In this document: positions 42,952 to 50,991 of the stretch, piece by piece
Layout of the letters: each line of letters begins with the position of its first letter
How positions within the stretch are numbered: the stretch's first letter is position 1
Virus record (IMG/VR): IMGVR_UViG_3300031787_000044
Span: 1 to 64,000 of that record
Direction: 5' to 3' (one strand)
DNA: 64,000 nt
DNA from: a virus
Notes under the pieces: model-generated
The model's input: only the letters and a program-made list of their open reading frames with translations
What the model was told of the DNA's origin: nothing
Database searches by the model: none
Position numbers and translations under genes: made by a program

Positions 42952-43928
42952 TGGCACAGATTCAGTTCAACGCGGATGGAACGATAAACTTTGGTGACTA
43001 CACACTCACGTTTACGAACGATGGGTTTGAATTCGACGGTGCTATCTTGGCTACTGAGCATGTAGAAGCTTATAGTTTTCAAGGAAGTGTGAGCGGATAT
43101 ACTTCTGGCGGGTTTTCTATGAACACGATTGATAAATTTCCTTTTTCTGCAAGTGCTAACGCGACGGATGTTGGCGATCTTACACAAGCAAGATATAAAA
43201 CAGCGGGTCAATCGAGTTCTGAATCTGGCTACACATCTGGAGGAAATTACACCGTTAATATAATTGATAAATTTCCGTTTGCTGTTGATGCTAATGCTAC
43301 GGACGTTGGCGATTTAACTCAAGGGCGGCATATGGTGGCAGGGCAGTCAAATGCTGAGTCTGGTTATACTTCGGGGGGGAGTATATCAAATCCATCATAT
43401 ATCAATGTCATTGACAAGTTTCCCTTTTCGGCAAGCGCGAATGCAACCGATGTCGGCGATTTGACGCAAGCAAGGCGCGAGAGCGCAGGCCAAAGCTCTA
43501 CTGTATCAGGTTATACTTCTGGCGGATTTGTCCCACCAGCAATTGATACAATTGACAAGTTTCCCTTTGCGACTAATGCTAACGCAACTGACGTAGGCAA
43601 TCTTACGCGTGGAAGATATAGAACTTCAGGACAATCAAGCGCAGATTCTGGTTATACTTCAGGCGGAAGCCCACCGCTATTTGACACAATTGATAAATTT
43701 TCGTTTGCGTCTGACGCAAACGCAACAAACGTAGGACTATTATTTTCAGGAAGTAGAAATGGTGCGGGTCAGTCGAGTATGGAGTCTGGCTACGTTTCTG
43801 GCGGGGCAAATCCGGGAGGTAGTTATAGCGATGTTATACAAAAGTTTTCATTTGCATCTGATGGAAATGCAACGGATGTCAGCAACTTGACACAAGCGCG
43901 GTTGCAGGCAGCAGGTCAACAGGTGTAA
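42951..43928 (+). CDS. Six-repeat propeller protein 5
   Basis: A 325-residue paralogue, separated from propellers 1-4 by the enzyme block. The arm (about 47 residues) resembles that of propeller 4. Six repeats follow; the fifth and sixth are divergent (ANATNVGLLFSGSRNG and SDVIQKFSFASDGNATDVSNL). The fourth-repeat boundary shares 36 bases with propeller 4 around GCAAGGCGCGAGAGCG (43451-43486 against 36699-36734), another sign of exchange. It starts on the TGATG of the 42-codon ORF and ends AGQQV with GTG-TAA, so the late box is not formed. Confidence 0.78.
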   Translation: MAQIQFNADGTINFGDYTLTFTNDGFEFDGAILATEHVEAYSFQGSVSGYTSGGFSMNTIDKFPFSASANATDVGDLTQARYKTAGQSSSESGYTSGGNYTVNIIDKFPFAVDANATDVGDLTQGRHMVAGQSNAESGYTSGGSISNPSYINVIDKFPFSASANATDVGDLTQARRESAGQSSTVSGYTSGGFVPPAIDTIDKFPFATNANATDVGNLTRGRYRTSGQSSADSGYTSGGSPPLFDTIDKFSFASDANATNVGLLFSGSRNGAGQSSMESGYVSGGANPGGSYSDVIQKFSFASDGNATDVSNLTQARLQAAGQQV

Positions 43929-43930
43929 AC

Positions 43931-44836
43931 ATGGCAATACGTATAACAAAAGATAAACTTGAAAGTATTGACATTACAGACACGTTTCAAGGTGAAGTAA
44001 GCGGTTATACTTCAGGGGGAGCAGACCCCGGCAACGTTAATACAATTGATAAATTTTCTTTTTCCGCTGATGCTAATGCAACTGACGTAGGAGATCTCAC
44101 GCAAGCTCGCCGAGGCCCCGGCGGCCAATCAAGTACCATATCTGGTTATACTTCTGGTGGTTATACACCGTCTCGCGTAAACACTATTGATAAATTTCCA
44201 TTCGCAGCAGACGCAAATGCCACTGACGTCGGTGATCTTACACAAGCAAGAGATAGAGTGGTAGGTCAATCAAGTACCATATCAGGTTACTCTTCAGGGG
44301 GAACAAACCCCGCCGCTGTTAATACAATTGACAAATTTCCATTTGCATCTAATGCAAACGCCACTGACGTAGGCGATTTAACTCAAGCTAGGTCTAGAGC
44401 AGCAGGACAGTCAAGCGACGTATCAGGTTATACATCTGGAGATGGCGCAGCGCCGCTATATAACGTAATTGATAAATTTCCCTTTGCTTCAAATGCAAAT
44501 GCTACTGACGTAGGAGATCTCACACAAGGAAGATTTAATGGTATTGCAGGCCAATCAAGTACCATATCAGGTTACGCTTCAGGGGGAGGAAACCCCACCA
44601 ACGTTAATACAATTGATAAATTTTCTTTTTCCGCTGATGCAAATGCCACTGACGTCGGTGATTTAACTCAAGCAAGAAGTTTTGTAGCAGGTCAATCAAG
44701 TACATCATCAGGTTATGCGTCTGGAGGAGGAACCTCAAACGTAATAGACAAGTTTCCATTTGCATCTAATGCAAACGCAACAGACGTCGGAGATCTTACA
44801 CAAGCAAGAACTGGATCGGCGGGTCAACAGGTGTAA
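43931..44836 (+). CDS. Six-repeat propeller protein 6
   Basis: The shortest paralogue (301 residues) has a 23-residue arm (MAIRITKDKLESIDITDTFQ) and six repeats that are the most regular of the family. The last repeat is a 121-base exact match to one in propeller 4. The repeat-1 and repeat-5 blocks also resemble each other closely at DNA level. It starts three bases after propeller 5 ends, so the two are probably translated together. Confidence 0.78.
   Translation: MAIRITKDKLESIDITDTFQGEVSGYTSGGADPGNVNTIDKFSFSADANATDVGDLTQARRGPGGQSSTISGYTSGGYTPSRVNTIDKFPFAADANATDVGDLTQARDRVVGQSSTISGYSSGGTNPAAVNTIDKFPFASNANATDVGDLTQARSRAAGQSSDVSGYTSGDGAAPLYNVIDKFPFASNANATDVGDLTQGRFNGIAGQSSTISGYASGGGNPTNVNTIDKFSFSADANATDVGDLTQARSFVAGQSSTSSGYASGGGTSNVIDKFPFASNANATDVGDLTQARTGSAGQQV
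44707..44827 (+). repeat. 121-base exact repeat shared with propeller gene 4
   Basis: Partner of 37163-37283. In this gene the tract runs to the AGQQV end, in the other it continues into another repeat. Confidence 0.93.
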
Positions 44837-44906
44837 AACACCTACTACTTTCTTTTATGACAGCACGAGAGTACTCAAACGATTACCAAGGAAGAGTACT
44901 CCGCAT
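44837..44906 (+). other. Short leader with two palindromic octamers
   Basis: This gap contains GAGTACTC twice (44869-44876 and 44894-44901), 25 bases apart, just upstream of the late box. No gene is seen. Confidence 0.5.
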
Positions 44907-44914
44907 TATAAATA
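44907..44914 (+). promoter_or_regulatory. T4-type late promoter of the dehydratase gene
   Basis: Exact TATAAATA, 35 bases before the ATG at 44950. Confidence 0.83.
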
Positions 44915-44949
44915 AATGTACTGAAACACTTTTATTATGAGGTTAAATT

Positions 44950-45975
44950 ATGAAAAGAATTTTGATTACCGGTGGTGCTGGGTTTATCGCACATCATCTT
45001 GTCAATAAGGTGCTGAAAGAGACTGATTGGGAGGTCGTGACTCTCGATAGATTGGACTACAGCGGAAACCTTAACCGCCTCCACGACTCACTACAGGAGT
45101 TCGACGCAGAGACTCGTAAGAGAGTAAAGGTAGTCTTTCACGACCTAAAGGCGGACATGAATCCGCTCGTTCGAGCCGAAGTAGGGCGCGTGGACTACAT
45201 TGCCCATCTTGCTGCTGGATCTCACGTGGATCGTTCGATAGATTATCCTATGGAATTTGTCCTTGACAATGTTGTAGGAACCTGCAATATTCTCGAATTC
45301 GCAAGGTCACAGAAGGATCATCTTGCTCGCTTTATCTACTTTAGTACGGATGAGGTCTTTGGACCAGCACCCGATGGTATTAAGTATAAAGAGAACGATC
45401 GTTACAACTCAACGAATCCTTACAGTGCGTCAAAAGCCGGTGGTGAAGAACTCGCTGTAGCCTACGAGAACACATACGGTCTTCCTATCTATATCACACA
45501 TACGATGAACGTGTTTGGCCAGAGACAGCATCCTGAGAAGTACATTCCCATGTGTATTAAGAGAGCGAGGGATGGAGAAAGGATCACCATTCACAGCGAT
45601 AGAACAAAGACGATCGCCGGATCTCGTCACTATATACACGCAGAGGACGTAGCAGACGCAGTTCTATTCCTACTCAATAACGAGTTTGATCTAAAGAGCG
45701 AGTGGGGTGGAGCTAAGTGCCCAAAGTTCAATATCGTTGGAGCAGAAGAGATCGACAACTACGAGCTCGCAAAGATCATCGCTGATGCGCAGGGTAAGGA
45801 ATTGGTCTACGAGTTTGTTGATTTTCACTCGAGCCGACCAGGACACGATCTTCGTTATGCGTTGGATGGAAATAAGATGAAGGAACTTGGTTGGGAACCA
45901 TCAAAGTCCGTTCGTGAAAGAATTGCAGAAGTTGTAAACTGGACTCTCGAGAACGATAGATGGCTCGTGTCTTAA
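44950..45975 (+). CDS. NAD-dependent nucleotide-sugar epimerase/dehydratase (RmlB-like)
   Basis: This 341-residue extended short-chain dehydrogenase has the Rossmann motif TGGAGFIAHH at residues 7-16, the catalytic Y158-x3-K162 (YSASKAGGEE) and the T133-D134-E135 triad (FSTDEVFGP), which is the signature of dTDP-glucose 4,6-dehydratase rather than of 4-epimerases. DRLDYSGNL and HLAAGSHVDRSI support RmlB-like substrate binding. The length is normal (RmlB about 350). It would make a 4-keto-6-deoxy sugar nucleotide, the precursor of rhamnose and many amino/methyl sugars. The rest of a rhamnose pathway is not in the window, so the host may supply later steps or the phage redirects host precursors. 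Confidence 0.88.
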   Translation: MKRILITGGAGFIAHHLVNKVLKETDWEVVTLDRLDYSGNLNRLHDSLQEFDAETRKRVKVVFHDLKADMNPLVRAEVGRVDYIAHLAAGSHVDRSIDYPMEFVLDNVVGTCNILEFARSQKDHLARFIYFSTDEVFGPAPDGIKYKENDRYNSTNPYSASKAGGEELAVAYENTYGLPIYITHTMNVFGQRQHPEKYIPMCIKRARDGERITIHSDRTKTIAGSRHYIHAEDVADAVLFLLNNEFDLKSEWGGAKCPKFNIVGAEEIDNYELAKIIADAQGKELVYEFVDFHSSRPGHDLRYALDGNKMKELGWEPSKSVRERIAEVVNWTLENDRWLVS

Positions 45976-46025
45976 CGCATTAAAATATTACCGACTCTAT
46001 ATGAAAGTTGAGGACTTATTTTTTT

Positions 46026-46033
46026 TATAAATA
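46026..46033 (+). promoter_or_regulatory. T4-type late promoter
   Basis: Exact TATAAATA after a T-run, 29 bases before the ATG at 46063. Confidence 0.82.
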
Positions 46034-46062
46034 AGGTAAACAACAGTTAGAGCTCGGTTAGT

Positions 46063-46404
46063 ATGCCTACGCAAGCAAACTTATATGTAGATCATGGAAC
46101 AGATTTTGGAATAAATCTAGAATTAACTGCTGAAGTTAATCAAGGTGATGTGTTTGTTATAAACGACAAATCTTTCTTCTGCAATATCAGAAAGCATTAT
46201 TCTACGAGTATCGTGGCAAATGCTGAGATAACGATACTCGAATCTGCAACGAACTCTATAGAATTCTTTTTATCCGGCGAGTCGACTAGCAACCTGGATA
46301 CTGGAAATTATGTTTATGATGTTATGATGGTAAGTCCATCTGGTGCAAGAACAAAAATTCTTGAAAGTCTATTAAAGATAGTTCCAACGGTAACAGAAAC
46401 ATGA
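46063..46404 (+). CDS. Small Ig-like tail fibre protein
   Basis: A 113-residue strand-rich protein beginning with NLYVDHGTDFGINLEL, followed by DKSFFCNIRKHY and a C-terminal LDTGNYVYDVMM strand. Proteins of this Y-V-D-x-G-T-D-F type occur near fibre genes of marine T4-like phages. No catalytic motif. Overlaps the next gene by ATGA, suggesting joint translation of a structural pair. Confidence 0.7.
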   Translation: MPTQANLYVDHGTDFGINLELTAEVNQGDVFVINDKSFFCNIRKHYSTSIVANAEITILESATNSIEFFLSGESTSNLDTGNYVYDVMMVSPSGARTKILESLLKIVPTVTET

Positions 46405-46613
46405 TCACGAACAGAGAAGACATAAAGATTTTTGTAAACCAAAAGACAGGTATTGTTACTAGGTCTATATTTGATCTCGCGGACGTGAATTTAATAGGCA
46501 TAGCAAACAATGAAGTATTAGTTTACGATGGTGCTTCAGGAAAAATAGTTCCTTCGGATATATCCACAATTCTGTCTGTCGGTTTAGAACAAGTTGATGG
46601 CGGTGTATTTTAA
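46401..46613 (+). CDS. Small fibre-associated protein
   Basis: A 70-residue protein with REDIKIFVNQKTGIVTRSI, then LIGIANNEVLVYDGASGKIVP and a short tail. The V-x-Y-D-G-A-S-G-K-x-V-P pattern is a common repeat-type element at the head of phage fibre proteins (N-x-V-L-x-Y-D-x-x-x-G-x-W/F). It may be a connector for the neighbouring fibre cassette. It is followed by a late box three bases after the stop. Confidence 0.7.
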   Translation: MITNREDIKIFVNQKTGIVTRSIFDLADVNLIGIANNEVLVYDGASGKIVPSDISTILSVGLEQVDGGVF

Positions 46614-46615
46614 TT

Positions 46616-46623
46616 TATAAATA
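46616..46623 (+). promoter_or_regulatory. T4-type late promoter of the second fibre cassette
   Basis: Exact TATAAATA, 34 bases before the GTG start of the cassette B beta-helix gene; GAGGT serves as ribosome site. Confidence 0.83.
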
Positions 46624-46657
46624 TCAGAGTATTTAAAAACTTCGAGGTATAAGAACA

Positions 46658-48280
46658 GTGGCTACAATAAAGCACAAAAGATCTAGTGAACCAGGTAGAG
46701 TTCCTACGCTAAATCAACTCGAGTTTGGTGAACTTGCGATCAATACCTATGACGGTAATATCTACACCAAGATAGAGCGCGAAGGTGTAGCTGAAATAGT
46801 AAAGTACACCTCGACAAATCCAGTCGAAAACGTGTACTATGTTCAAAAGAACGGAAGCGACGCGAATAATGTAACTGGTACGACTTGGGATGACGCATTT
46901 CTTACGGTAGAAAGAGCTATTGAAGCTGCTAACGAAAGAGACGGAGCTTTAACTCTCATTGACGTTGGTCCAGGCGAGTACATAACTCAAGGTCATATCG
47001 ACGTTCCTGATAACTGCTTACTACGCACCGTTCACAGGGCTGCTATTTTTAAGCCAGCATCAGGATACGAAGAAAGAAACGTTCTCAGATTAGGATCTGG
47101 CTGTTTCATTGAAGGATTCGTCTTTGAAGGTTGGAGACTCAACAGCCTCGACAACCCAACTGAAGGATTTGCAGTATCATTTAGACCAGGTGCGGTCATT
47201 CGTAGAGCTCCATACGTCCATAAGTGCGTGGTTAGAACCACACCTTTCTGGGATACTGTAGCACCACCGTTGGATAGAGATAACGCTAACCCGCTCGTTG
47301 GAAGAGGAGCTGGAGTTATCCTAGCTGACGGTTCGGTTTGTTCTCAGTACAGCATATATCCAAACATCATGGCATGGGGTGCAACACCAGTTTCTCACAA
47401 CGGTATTGGATACTGTGCTAAAAATGGCGCGCTAATTAACGCGGTAAACGCGATTAGTCTCTGGGCTCATAAACATTTTCTCGCTCTTGCTGGCGGACAG
47501 ATCATTCTGTCTGCGTGCTCCACGCAGTTTGGTGATTATACGATGGTCGCAAGCGGAACTAGAAATATTGTAGTTCCAACTGAAGTAGCTGATGGAACTC
47601 TATCGATACAGACCGCTGCGTATCAAGCTATCGACGCTTCGGCTAATACTATCATTGATGCGATGTGGACAGATCTACAGTCAAACGGGTACACTACTGG
47701 GTGGAACGCAGAAGATGAAGTATTTACAAGAAGAGACGCGAGAAACGTTCTTCAATCTGTAGAGTGGGTTCTACAAACAGCAAACGAAAAGCCTATGCTC
47801 GACTTTGCTAAAGGATTATTTACAACAACTGGAACGAAAGCATATTCTATCGATAAAGAACCAGCATTCATACGTTCGTTTCAGTTCATGAGAGATGCAA
47901 TCATCGCACTTCCTAATGTGAATTCTACTGCGGATGGTATTGTTTCAGCATTGTTCGCAGCATTAATTAATACGATTCAAAATACCGTTACAATCGCAGA
48001 ACCTTCTACGATTACTGCGATAGGTCATACGTGGTCTGCTCTTATGTCCGGTGTTGCTTTGACTAAGATACCACCAGCAAGAAACGCAACTACGATAGAA
48101 GAAAGCATATTAGAATTAAATAACGGTCAAGTTATTGCATCGGGGCAAGACGACCAGGGTTCAGCATTGTTCGTTGGAGGAATGAGAATCGACGCAGACA
48201 CTGGAGAGCTATCGGGCCCGCCATTCGATCAAGCAGTAAATAGAATTGCCACAAGAGCAGCAATCGCAAGGAGTTTTTAA
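46658..48280 (+). CDS. Beta-helix tail fibre/spike protein (cassette B)
   Basis: This 540-residue protein starts at GTG. Residues 1-45 form the fibre-head module (IKHKRSSEPGRVPTLNQLEF, then G-E-L-A-I-N-T-Y-D-G). Residues about 65-310 follow the beta-helix pattern: VYYVQKNGSDANN, VGPGEYITQG, RLGSGCFIEGF, FAVSFRPGAVIRRAPYVH and GGQIILSACSTQFGDYTMVA. The helical part has one R-R-D motif (VFTRRDARNVLQSVE), and the C-terminus is FVGGMRIDADTGELSGPPF with A-T-R-A-A-I-A-R-S. Each block has a counterpart in the larger cassette A protein, which carries extra insertions. Likely a proximal fibre or spike. Confidence 0.82.
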   Translation: MATIKHKRSSEPGRVPTLNQLEFGELAINTYDGNIYTKIEREGVAEIVKYTSTNPVENVYYVQKNGSDANNVTGTTWDDAFLTVERAIEAANERDGALTLIDVGPGEYITQGHIDVPDNCLLRTVHRAAIFKPASGYEERNVLRLGSGCFIEGFVFEGWRLNSLDNPTEGFAVSFRPGAVIRRAPYVHKCVVRTTPFWDTVAPPLDRDNANPLVGRGAGVILADGSVCSQYSIYPNIMAWGATPVSHNGIGYCAKNGALINAVNAISLWAHKHFLALAGGQIILSACSTQFGDYTMVASGTRNIVVPTEVADGTLSIQTAAYQAIDASANTIIDAMWTDLQSNGYTTGWNAEDEVFTRRDARNVLQSVEWVLQTANEKPMLDFAKGLFTTTGTKAYSIDKEPAFIRSFQFMRDAIIALPNVNSTADGIVSALFAALINTIQNTVTIAEPSTITAIGHTWSALMSGVALTKIPPARNATTIEESILELNNGQVIASGQDDQGSALFVGGMRIDADTGELSGPPFDQAVNRIATRAAIARSF

Positions 48281-48283
48281 ATA

Positions 48284-48748
48284 ATGGCACGCATTACATG
48301 TAGAACACCGTCTACAGGAAAACCATTAAGAATTATTCAGAGTAACGTATCAAATACGTATATAACGATAGCCGAAGCACCCGACTTTTCAGTTCCAGAC
48401 GCTTCGAGTAAGTTTCCTGACCGCGACCCAACGAATGCAACACGAGCAATACGCCCAGGAGAAATATTTTTCTTAACGCCAATGGCCGCAAAAAATAAAG
48501 ACACCGAGGACAGATGGATCGAAACCATTCTTGTCACCGAGGATGACGAAACAATAGAAGTTGCAACGGTTACGGTTCCAGCTGGTGATACCGCTCTTAT
48601 TCCACTACAAGGTAGAAGCCTACTTAAAAGGACGGCAAACAACTCATCTGGTGATACACTGCAGATAAGAGCAGAGATCTCAGGCGTATTCGATATATGG
48701 ATATCTGCAGAAGAAAAACTATCAAACGAACACGTTGGGGTTGAATAA
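48284..48748 (+). CDS. Small beta-rich fibre-associated protein (cassette B)
   Basis: A 154-residue strand-rich protein three bases after the beta-helix gene, in the same position as the 140-residue protein of cassette A. It has [34 protein letters not shown] and [17 protein letters not shown], typical of a small beta-sandwich connector. Sequence similarity to the cassette A protein is not obvious by eye. No enzyme motif. Confidence 0.72.
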   Translation: MARITCRTPSTGKPLRIIQSNVSNTYITIAEAPDFSVPDASSKFPDRDPTNATRAIRPGEIFFLTPMAAKNKDTEDRWIETILVTEDDETIEVATVTVPAGDTALIPLQGRSLLKRTANNSSGDTLQIRAEISGVFDIWISAEEKLSNEHVGVE

Positions 48749-48750
48749 AA

Positions 48751-50733
48751 ATGGTAAAATTAGTATCCGATTATACCGTATCTAATAGGATAGTAAAAAC
48801 TCCTTCTACTGAAGTGTCTCCTGAAAGATATAGGTACGTTAATTTAGCTGAAACGGAGCCGGATCTTGGTGTTCCTCAGGCAAACGGATATATTCTTACA
48901 TCGAATACTATTGGAACCAGAGCTTGGATAGACGGTTCTACAATATTTGGGCAACAGGGTATTCAGGGTATACAGGGTATTCAAGGAAGCTTTGGTCAGC
49001 AAGGTATACAAGGTCTTCAGGGTACAAAGGGAGATCCATTTAAGGTTCTTGGATCCGTTCCTGACGTAAATGTGAATCCACCAAACAATCCTCAGACTAC
49101 ATTAAGCGCGGCCTTTCCAAGTCCATCTCTTGCAGATGGTGTTATTGATGAGGCGACATTTGATCTTTGGGTTTGGAATGGTACATCTTGGATAAACACA
49201 GGAGATATCGTTGGACCTCAGGGTATTCAAGGTATTCAGGGTCGTCAAGGTATCACCGGATCTCAAGGTGTACAAGGTATTCAGGGATCTCAGGGTGATC
49301 AGGGTATTCAAGGTACTACTGGTGACCAAGGTATTCAAGGTACTGGAGGACTCGGTACACAGGGTGTTCAGGGTATCACTGGATCTCAAGGTGTTCAGGG
49401 TATTACCGGCGAACAAGGTATACAAGGCACTCAAGGTGCTCAGGGCACTACTGGTGAACAAGGTATACAAGGTATTAGTGGTACTGGGAACCAAGGGCCA
49501 CAGGGCACTCAAGGCACTACTGGTGAACAGGGTATACAAGGTGTTCAGGGCGTCCAGGGTATTCAGGGTACTTCAATCCAGGGTATCCAGGGTATCGCTG
49601 GATCTCAAGGCGTTCAAGGTATCCAAGGTATAGACGGTACACTAGGATCTCAAGGCGAGCAGGGTATCCAGGGTATTCAGGGTATCACTGGTTCGCAAGG
49701 TATACAAGGTATTCAGGGTACTGCTATTCAGGGCATTCAAGGTATCCAGGGTATCACTGGATCTCAAGGCGTTCAAGGTATCCAAGGTATAGACGGTACA
49801 CTAGGATCTCAAGGCGAGCAGGGTATCCAGGGTATCACCGGATCTCAAGGTGTACAAGGTATCCAAGGTATAGACGGTACACTAGGATCTCAAGGTGTTC
49901 AAGGTATCCAAGGTATAGACGGTACACTAGGATCTCAAGGCGTTCAAGGTATTCAGGGTATTCAGGGTACTGCTATTCAAGGTATTCAGGGTATCCAGGG
50001 TATCACTGGATCTCAAGGTGTTCAAGGTATTCAAGGTATAGACGGTACGCTTGGTTCTCAAGGCATTCAAGGTATCCAGGGTATCACTGGATCTCAAGGC
50101 GAGCAGGGTATCCAGGGTATCACTGGATCTCAAGGCGTTCAAGGCATTCAAGGTATCCAGGGTATCACTGGATCTCAAGGTGTTCAAGGTATTCAAGGAA
50201 CCCAAGGTATCCAAGGTATTCAAGGTATTCAGGGTCGTCAAGGTATCACCGGATCTCAAGGCGTTCAAGGTATTCAAGGTATTCAAGGGCCGGCGTCTGC
50301 TTCTGCTTCAGCAACAGATCTTCAAGCAACAAATAATACTTCTACGAACGCAAGCTTCTACCCAGTCTTCGTTGCAAACGTTGGATCTGTTCAAACAGTC
50401 AATGCTGCCGATACAAAACTTTATTTCAATCCAAGTACCGGAACACTCAACGCGACAAACTTTAACTCTCTATCAGACATTACTTATAAAGAAAATATCG
50501 AAAAGATACCAAACAGTATAGAGATGCTAAATGCAATACAGACATATTCGTTCAACTGGAAAGATAATAAGAACAAGAGCTACGGGGTAATCGCGCAAGA
50601 GTTAGAAAAGGTTATGCCAGAACTCGTAGAAAAAAACGCTAACGGCGATAAGACAGTTTCTTATATGCCTTTGATCGCAATCGTTATTGAAGCAATAAAG
50701 AAGTTAGATGATAAGATCGAAGGTAAAATATAA
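48751..50733 (+). CDS. Collagen-like tail fibre with S74 chaperone domain (cassette B)
   Basis: A 660-residue protein with an N-terminal fibre-head segment, a globular insert ([20 protein letters not shown], about residues 130-150) almost matching that of cassette A, Gly-X-Y repeats (about 70-95 and 155-515) and the S74 domain ([26 protein letters not shown]). The linker before the S74 domain contains 40 bases (50295-50334) identical to 29868-29907. Repeats include a distinctive block G-I-D-G-T-L-G-S-Q occurring five times, absent at this frequency in cassette A. Y-position Thr is common (G-I-T). The two fibres may form homotrimers at different tail positions or be alternative receptor-binding modules. 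Confidence 0.88.
   Translation: MVKLVSDYTVSNRIVKTPSTEVSPERYRYVNLAETEPDLGVPQANGYILTSNTIGTRAWIDGSTIFGQQGIQGIQGIQGSFGQQGIQGLQGTKGDPFKVLGSVPDVNVNPPNNPQTTLSAAFPSPSLADGVIDEATFDLWVWNGTSWINTGDIVGPQGIQGIQGRQGITGSQGVQGIQGSQGDQGIQGTTGDQGIQGTGGLGTQGVQGITGSQGVQGITGEQGIQGTQGAQGTTGEQGIQGISGTGNQGPQGTQGTTGEQGIQGVQGVQGIQGTSIQGIQGIAGSQGVQGIQGIDGTLGSQGEQGIQGIQGITGSQGIQGIQGTAIQGIQGIQGITGSQGVQGIQGIDGTLGSQGEQGIQGITGSQGVQGIQGIDGTLGSQGVQGIQGIDGTLGSQGVQGIQGIQGTAIQGIQGIQGITGSQGVQGIQGIDGTLGSQGIQGIQGITGSQGEQGIQGITGSQGVQGIQGIQGITGSQGVQGIQGTQGIQGIQGIQGRQGITGSQGVQGIQGIQGPASASASATDLQATNNTSTNASFYPVFVANVGSVQTVNAADTKLYFNPSTGTLNATNFNSLSDITYKENIEKIPNSIEMLNAIQTYSFNWKDNKNKSYGVIAQELEKVMPELVEKNANGDKTVSYMPLIAIVIEAIKKLDDKIEGKI
48951..50289 (+). 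repeat. Collagen-like coding repeat array B
   Basis: Gly-X-Y-encoding direct repeats (GGT-ATT-CAG type units) split by one globular insert at about 49040-49215. Confidence 0.9.
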
Positions 50734-50864
50734 TGGCGCTTAACTTTTCAACATCTCAGAGTTTAGATCTAATACACCACCAAGATGGCACGTCCTATGA
50801 GTGGACCGGTTCAAAGTGGCGTAGAATCGATACTTTTGAAACGCGATATACAGACAAGCTCTGA
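50733..50864 (+). pseudogene. Truncated copy of the second collagen-like protein
   Basis: A 43-codon ORF whose ATG overlaps the upstream stop (TAATG). The product ALNFSTSQSLDLIHHQDG, then TSYEWTGSKWRRIDTF, aligns with the N-terminal module of the 278-residue protein at 30290 (F-D-F-P-T-S-P, G-R-T-Y-Q-Y, Q-R-W-D-G-F). The Gly-X-Y and C-terminal parts are missing. A -1 shift near 50858 would extend it by 22 residues (ALRDVTTQDGFSYTVTWP...) to a TAA before the next late box, so a degraded or frameshifted remnant is likely. It may still be translated. Confidence 0.6.
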
Positions 50865-50937
50865 GAGACGTTACAACTCAAGATGGATTTTCTTACACTG
50901 TTACTTGGCCTACGAAACCTTAACACTGTTCTAAACG

Positions 50938-50945
50938 TATAAATA
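50938..50945 (+). promoter_or_regulatory. T4-type late promoter of the glycan-modification operon
   Basis: Exact TATAAATA, 54 bases before the ATG at 50992; GAGGTGA serves as ribosome site. Confidence 0.83.
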
Positions 50946-50991
50946 ATATTAAGAAAGATGATGATAATTTGAAGTGAGGTGAAACTATATA

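Noticed and set aside
33299-44836. Diversity-generating retroelement or CRISPR as explanation of repeat variability
   Set aside because: No reverse transcriptase, template repeat, cas gene or regularly spaced short repeat exists here; variation lies in coding repeats of full-length paralogues.
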